The notes under the pieces are model-generated. The model was not told the DNA's origin. It was given only the letters and a program-made list of their open reading frames with translations, and searched no databases. Below, one piece after another: positions 6,856 to 9,702 of a stretch of DNA of 9,702 bases; position 1 is the stretch's first letter, and each line of letters starts with the position of its first letter. A program made the translations under genes and the position numbers. This DNA comes from Ascidiaceihabitans sp. (lineage in GTDB: Bacteria > Pseudomonadota > Alphaproteobacteria > Rhodobacterales > Rhodobacteraceae): positions 1 to 9,702 of the forward strand of contig JALZUL010000239.1 of assembly GCA_023301665.1 (NCBI GenBank). The letters are read 5' to 3'.

Positions 6856-7784
6856 TAGGCGGCCTTTTCCTGTGTCGTGGGCGCTTTGTCGTGGCTCCAG
6901 AAATAAACGGTTGCGGGTTCTGGTTCCCAAACACGGGCATCTTCAATCCCGGGGAGGTTCACCAACGCACGATATTCTGACCCAAAGGCCACATATTGAT
7001 CGGTTTCAGCCATCACTGCGGGTTTGCAAGCGATAGGATCGCGGACCACGCCAAAGCCGTCTTTGGTGCCCACAACAAAGGTGAAAAAGCCATCGAGATC
7101 TTCAAGCGAGCTTTCCAAAGCTTCGCCTAAGGTCGATCCGTTCTGCATCTTCCAAGTCAGGTAGGCGGCACCAACTTCGGTATCGTTTTCTGTCTCAATA
7201 TGTACGCCAAGTCGGCGCAGTTTACGGCGCAGGGAATTGTGGTTTGAGAGTGAGCCATTGTGAACAAGGCATTGATCTGGGCCGGTGTTGAAAGGGTGTG
7301 CCCCCATTGTGGTTACGGCTGATTCCGTCGCCATGCGCGTGTGGCCGATTCCATGGGTTCCCGCCATGCCACGCACATCAAAGCGGGCTGCAACGTCTTT
7401 AGGCAAACCGACTTCTTTAAATATCTCGAGGGTCTCACCATGGCTCATGACCCGTACATTTGGACGGATTTCCTTGAGCACGACACGTGCTTCGGCCACT
7501 TGATCGGCTTGAATTTCGAGCACAGCATGGGTGTCTTTTTGCGTTAAGGACACTTTACCTTTGACGCGTTTGCGCAGGTCGTTATCGAGCTTATCAAAGT
7601 CTAAATCGGGCGTATCGGATTGTACTGTTAATTTTGCGTTACCTTTTGATTCACCACCATAAATTGCGATTCCTGCACTATCAGGGCCGCGGTCAGTCAT
7701 TGTGACCAACATGTCCGTCAGCATATCGCCAAGATTTGGCTCCAGTGATGGGTCTTTCAGAAAAAGTCCGACAATTCCGCACAT
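6855..7784 (-). CDS. mgsA: N-methylglutamate synthase subunit A (class II glutamine amidotransferase-like)
   Basis: MgsA is the Ntn-type class II amidotransferase subunit of N-methylglutamate synthase, expected to hydrolyse the gamma-amide of gamma-glutamylmethylamide and release methylamine to MgsC. The 309-residue protein begins MCGIVG, placing nucleophile Cys2 at the N-terminus after Met removal. DRGPDSAG (31-38), GIGHTRMAT (145-153, Arg150), VHNGSLSNH (174-182, Asn176/Gly177) and NDTEVGA (200-206, Asp201) are the substrate and oxyanion-hole motifs. About 105 residues separate DRGPDSAG from GIGHTRMAT, longer than in purine or GltB amidotransferases and, as I recall, usual for MgsA. ATG at 7784 follows a GGAGG site about ten bases upstream. 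It is the first gene of the minus-strand unit, read divergently from the Amt gene. Confidence 0.93.
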   Translation of the reverse strand: MCGIVGLFLKDPSLEPNLGDMLTDMLVTMTDRGPDSAGIAIYGGESKGNAKLTVQSDTPDLDFDKLDNDLRKRVKGKVSLTQKDTHAVLEIQADQVAEARVVLKEIRPNVRVMSHGETLEIFKEVGLPKDVAARFDVRGMAGTHGIGHTRMATESAVTTMGAHPFNTGPDQCLVHNGSLSNHNSLRRKLRRLGVHIETENDTEVGAAYLTWKMQNGSTLGEALESSLEDLDGFFTFVVGTKDGFGVVRDPIACKPAVMAETDQYVAFGSEYRALVNLPGIEDARVWEPEPATVYFWSHDKAPTTQEKAA

Positions 7785-8009
7785 GACAAGGTTCCCTCCC
7801 GGTGCTGTTCAAATGTTCGACTCAAACGCTAGCACTAAATTTAAGCGGCCTCAACCATCAGGAAACTAATTTTCATTAAAGTTAAGAAAGTACTAGCCAG
7901 AAGGCAGGGTTCGTGGTTCATTTTTGTTAGCGCCGCAAGAAGACATACGTCGGCGCACGCCGAACGAAACAAGATCCAACACAAAACTGATCCAAATGGG
8001 GGTTCAACC
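7785..8009. promoter_or_regulatory. Divergent promoter region between mgsA and the Amt gene
   Basis: These 225 bases must hold the promoters of both units. The middle (about 7830-7900) is AT-rich compared with the flanks. For mgsA a weak candidate is TTGAGG (7854-7849), 17 bases, TAGCGT (7831-7826); I saw no convincing -35/-10 pair for the Amt gene. I looked for the GG-N10-GC core of a sigma-54 promoter, usual for nitrogen-controlled amtB genes, and found no good match on either strand. A TGTTC-AAA-TGTTC direct repeat lies at 7806-7818, and TCGGCG-CA-CGCCGA (7950-7963) can form a 6-bp hairpin in the Amt leader. Confidence 0.55.
7998..8002 (+). promoter_or_regulatory. Ribosome binding site for the GTG start of the Amt gene
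   Basis: GGGGG ends seven bases before GTG at 8010. A closer ATG at 7996 is out of frame and its reading frame stops after a dozen codons, so GTG is the chosen start. Confidence 0.6.
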
Positions 8010-9398
8010 GTGGAAGAACAAATCGCAGAATTGACGGCGCAAGTCGCCGCATTACAGGGCGGGAGTGCGACGACAAACACGATGTTTGCCGAAGTATTCT
8101 ATTACCTGACCATTCCTTTAATGATCATAATTCATGCCGGCTTTTTGGCCTACGAGATGGGCTCGTCGCGTATGAAAAACGTTCTGTCATCAGGCGTTAA
8201 AAATATTCTTGCCTTCGCCTTTATGATCCCAACTTTCTATTTCTTTGGTTGGTGGATCTACTGGGCACTGCCAACAGGCTTTACAGGCTCGCCAGGACCT
8301 GCAGGGATTTCCGGTGCAGAATATGCAAACGCTATCGCATGGGGTTGGGGTGACAGCGCCCAATACATGGGGCCAAACATTGCTGACAATGCATCTGGTG
8401 TGTTCTTTGGCGCATTCGCTTTGTTCGCCGCGACCACGGCCTCTATTATGTCGGGTGCTGTGATTGAGCGTATTCAAACCGTTGGCTTTGTTATCTTAGC
8501 GATCGTTTTGGGCAGCTTTGCTTGGGTGGTTGCGGCCGCTTGGGGTTGGCATGCAGACGGCTGGTTGGTGACCAAGTTCGGGGTTCATGACTTTGGTGCA
8601 GCGGGTCTTGTACACGCGGTTGCCGGTTTCTTTGCCTTGGGTGTTTTGATCAATCTTGGACCGCGCATCGGTAAGTTCAACGCGGATGGCAGTGCAAATC
8701 ACATTGCTGGGCACAACATGCCGCTGACTGTTGTTGGCTTGATGCTGATTATCGTTGGTTTCTGGGGCTTCTTGATGGCCTGCGTGATTGTTCCGGGTGA
8801 AGCATGGAGCTGGTTTGGCGATAAGTTCTCAACCATTTATGGGACACCCATCACCTTGTCAGCTTTGTCATTCAATATCTTGATGGCGGTTGCCGGCGGT
8901 ATCATTGGGGCGTGGATTTGGACCAAAGATCCATTTTGGATGATGTCTGGCGCACTTGCTGGGATTATCTCAACGGCATCTGGACTTGATATCTACTTCC
9001 CAGCACTTGCCTTCATTATTGCCTTCTCTGCGGGTGTTATCTTGGCACCATGTGCGGCTTGGCTTGAAAAGCGCGGCATCGATGATGCTGTTGGCGCAGT
9101 CACGGTTCACGGTACAATCGGCCTTTACGGTGTGATCTTGTTGGGCGTGTTTGGCTCTGGCTTTCCAGCGTTACAAGGCGAGGGTGTCGCAACGATCAAC
9201 CTGTTTGGTCAGATTGTTGGTGCGATCGTCTTCTTCTTGCTGGGTTTTGTGCCGGGCTACGTTGTGTCGCTGATCCTAAACGGGTTGGGCATGCTGCGGG
9301 TCCCCGAAGGCGCGGAAATCGCTGGAATGGACACAGTCAAAGTACCTGCACAGGGCTATCCAGAAGGTATTTCTGCATCACCAGCCCCAGCTGAATAA
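8010..9398 (+). CDS. amtB: Ammonium transporter (Amt/Mep/Rh family), divergent member
   Basis: An inner-membrane channel of the Amt family, conducting ammonium and possibly methylammonium. The 462-residue protein has about 11 membrane spans between residues 27 and 425. The twin histidines of the pore are His202 (DFGAAGLVH, Asp194 eight residues earlier) and His367 (VTVHGTIG); SGAVIER (148-154) is a family motif. Residues 1-16 are not a signal peptide: Ile5, Leu8, Val12 and Leu15 make a short heptad pattern, which could form a trimeric coiled coil since Amt proteins are trimers. In the segment matching E. coli GFNAGS the sequence is GFLMAC (253-258), so the Ser219 equivalent is Cys258 and Asn216 becomes Leu255. 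The tail keeps LRVPEGAEIAGMD (429-441) and then diverges. No glnK gene follows; a 55-residue membrane protein does. Confidence 0.9.
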   Translation: MEEQIAELTAQVAALQGGSATTNTMFAEVFYYLTIPLMIIIHAGFLAYEMGSSRMKNVLSSGVKNILAFAFMIPTFYFFGWWIYWALPTGFTGSPGPAGISGAEYANAIAWGWGDSAQYMGPNIADNASGVFFGAFALFAATTASIMSGAVIERIQTVGFVILAIVLGSFAWVVAAAWGWHADGWLVTKFGVHDFGAAGLVHAVAGFFALGVLINLGPRIGKFNADGSANHIAGHNMPLTVVGLMLIIVGFWGFLMACVIVPGEAWSWFGDKFSTIYGTPITLSALSFNILMAVAGGIIGAWIWTKDPFWMMSGALAGIISTASGLDIYFPALAFIIAFSAGVILAPCAAWLEKRGIDDAVGAVTVHGTIGLYGVILLGVFGSGFPALQGEGVATINLFGQIVGAIVFFLLGFVPGYVVSLILNGLGMLRVPEGAEIAGMDTVKVPAQGYPEGISASPAPAE

Positions 9399-9431
9399 GC
9401 TTGGCATAAACACTTTTAAAAGGAGAGAACC

Positions 9432-9599
9432 ATGGGTTTTCCATATGAAGAAGCAAATTGGGCTGTTGTTGATGGGGCCATGTATATGGGCGCGGGCGGA
9501 CCATTGCCTGGTTTGTATACATTGATTTCAGCCGTCATCTGTATTGTTGTGTTGTTTGTCGGGCATAAGTCTGAAGCTGCTAAATCAGCTAAGCACTGA
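9432..9599 (+). CDS. 55-residue single-span membrane protein of unknown function
   Basis: A small gene with ATG at 9432, preceded by AGGAGA five bases upstream, a strong ribosome binding site. The protein has a short N-terminal part with two acidic residues and aromatics (FPYEEANW, 3-10), a Gly-rich stretch (GAGGPLPG, 20-27), one hydrophobic span at about 28-44 and a lysine-rich C-terminus (KSEAAKSAKH, 46-55). The positive tail suggests C-terminus inside, N-terminus in the periplasm. It lies 33 bases behind the Amt gene and just before the terminator, so the two are almost certainly co-transcribed. I do not recognise a named family. A small accessory subunit or regulator of the Amt channel is an inference from position only. 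Confidence 0.8.
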   Translation: MGFPYEEANWAVVDGAMYMGAGGPLPGLYTLISAVICIVVLFVGHKSEAAKSAKH

Positions 9600-9622
9600 A
9601 CAATTGGGTCAGTAAAAACTGG

Positions 9623-9651
9623 AAAGGGCCGCTCTGGAGCGGCCCTTTTTT
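9623..9651 (+). terminator. Intrinsic terminator of the Amt unit
   Basis: AAAGGGCCGCT (9623-9633), loop CTGG, AGCGGCCCTTT (9638-9648) form a perfect 11-bp stem, and T runs from 9646 to 9651. It lies 23 bases past the stop of the small membrane protein gene. This is a textbook Rho-independent terminator. Confidence 0.93.
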
Positions 9652-9674
9652 CCTAATGGGGAAGATGAAACTTG

Positions 9675-9689
9675 GTCCGCAATGCGGAC
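9675..9689. repeat. Short inverted repeat near the window end
   Basis: GTCCGC-AAT-GCGGAC forms a 6-bp stem with a 3-base loop, followed by TTTG. It may be the terminator of a gene beyond the window on the minus or plus strand, or part of a dispersed intergenic repeat. No gene is visible after 9599. Confidence 0.4.
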
Positions 9690-9702
9690 TTTGCTGCCAT
9701 TC

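Noticed and set aside
6856..6930. In-frame 25-codon extension of mgsB
   Set aside because: It lies inside the mgsA end; the TAATG junction at 6855 gives the normal MgsB length.
7806..7818. TGTTC-AAA-TGTTC as a regulator binding site
   Set aside because: It is a short direct repeat with an 8-base period and no wider symmetry; too little to call an operator, so only mentioned within the intergenic region.
7910..7930. Possible sigma-54 promoter (TGGTTC then TTTTTGTTA)
   Set aside because: The -12 GC is missing and the -24 element is poor.

Overview
The window is a methylated-amine catabolism cluster, most likely from a marine alphaproteobacterium of the Roseobacter clade (Rhodobacterales). This rests on the gene content and order, on protein sequences that look like the Ruegeria/Roseobacter versions, and on a short intergenic element of the kind I remember from Rhodobacteraceae. 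Genus and species cannot be fixed from the sequence alone.

Layout. Positions 1-1876 (+) hold the 3' part of tdm (trimethylamine N-oxide demethylase, DUF1989 plus GcvT-like folate domain); its 5' end lies outside the window. It converges on a five-gene run on the minus strand, in transcription order mgsA (7784-6855), mgsB (6855-6178), mgsC (6166-4826), gmaS (4754-3426) and tmm (3302-1968). mgsA and mgsB overlap at TAATG and mgsB-mgsC are 11 bases apart. gmaS and tmm follow after 71- and 123-base gaps that contain hairpins and, before tmm, a repeat-like element. A 225-base divergent regulatory region separates mgsA from a plus-strand pair: an Amt-family channel (8010-9398, GTG start) and a 55-residue single-span membrane protein (9432-9599). 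A strong intrinsic terminator (9623-9651) closes that unit.

How the genes work together. Tmm oxidises trimethylamine to TMAO. Tdm splits TMAO to dimethylamine and formaldehyde, with the folate domain thought to capture the C1 unit. Dimethylamine must then be converted to monomethylamine by an enzyme not present here (dmmABC in known pathways). GmaS ligates monomethylamine to glutamate as gamma-glutamylmethylamide, and MgsABC passes the methylamine on into N-methylglutamate. N-methylglutamate dehydrogenase (mgdABCD) is also not in the window. The Amt channel would fit import or recapture of ammonium, or possibly methylammonium.

Points most worth a second look: MgsC has lost all three cysteines that hold the [3Fe-4S] cluster in glutamate synthases; the Amt protein has an N-terminal heptad segment, altered pore residues and no glnK partner; a tiny membrane protein sits directly behind it; and the tdm reading frame here lacks roughly 140 N-terminal residues.
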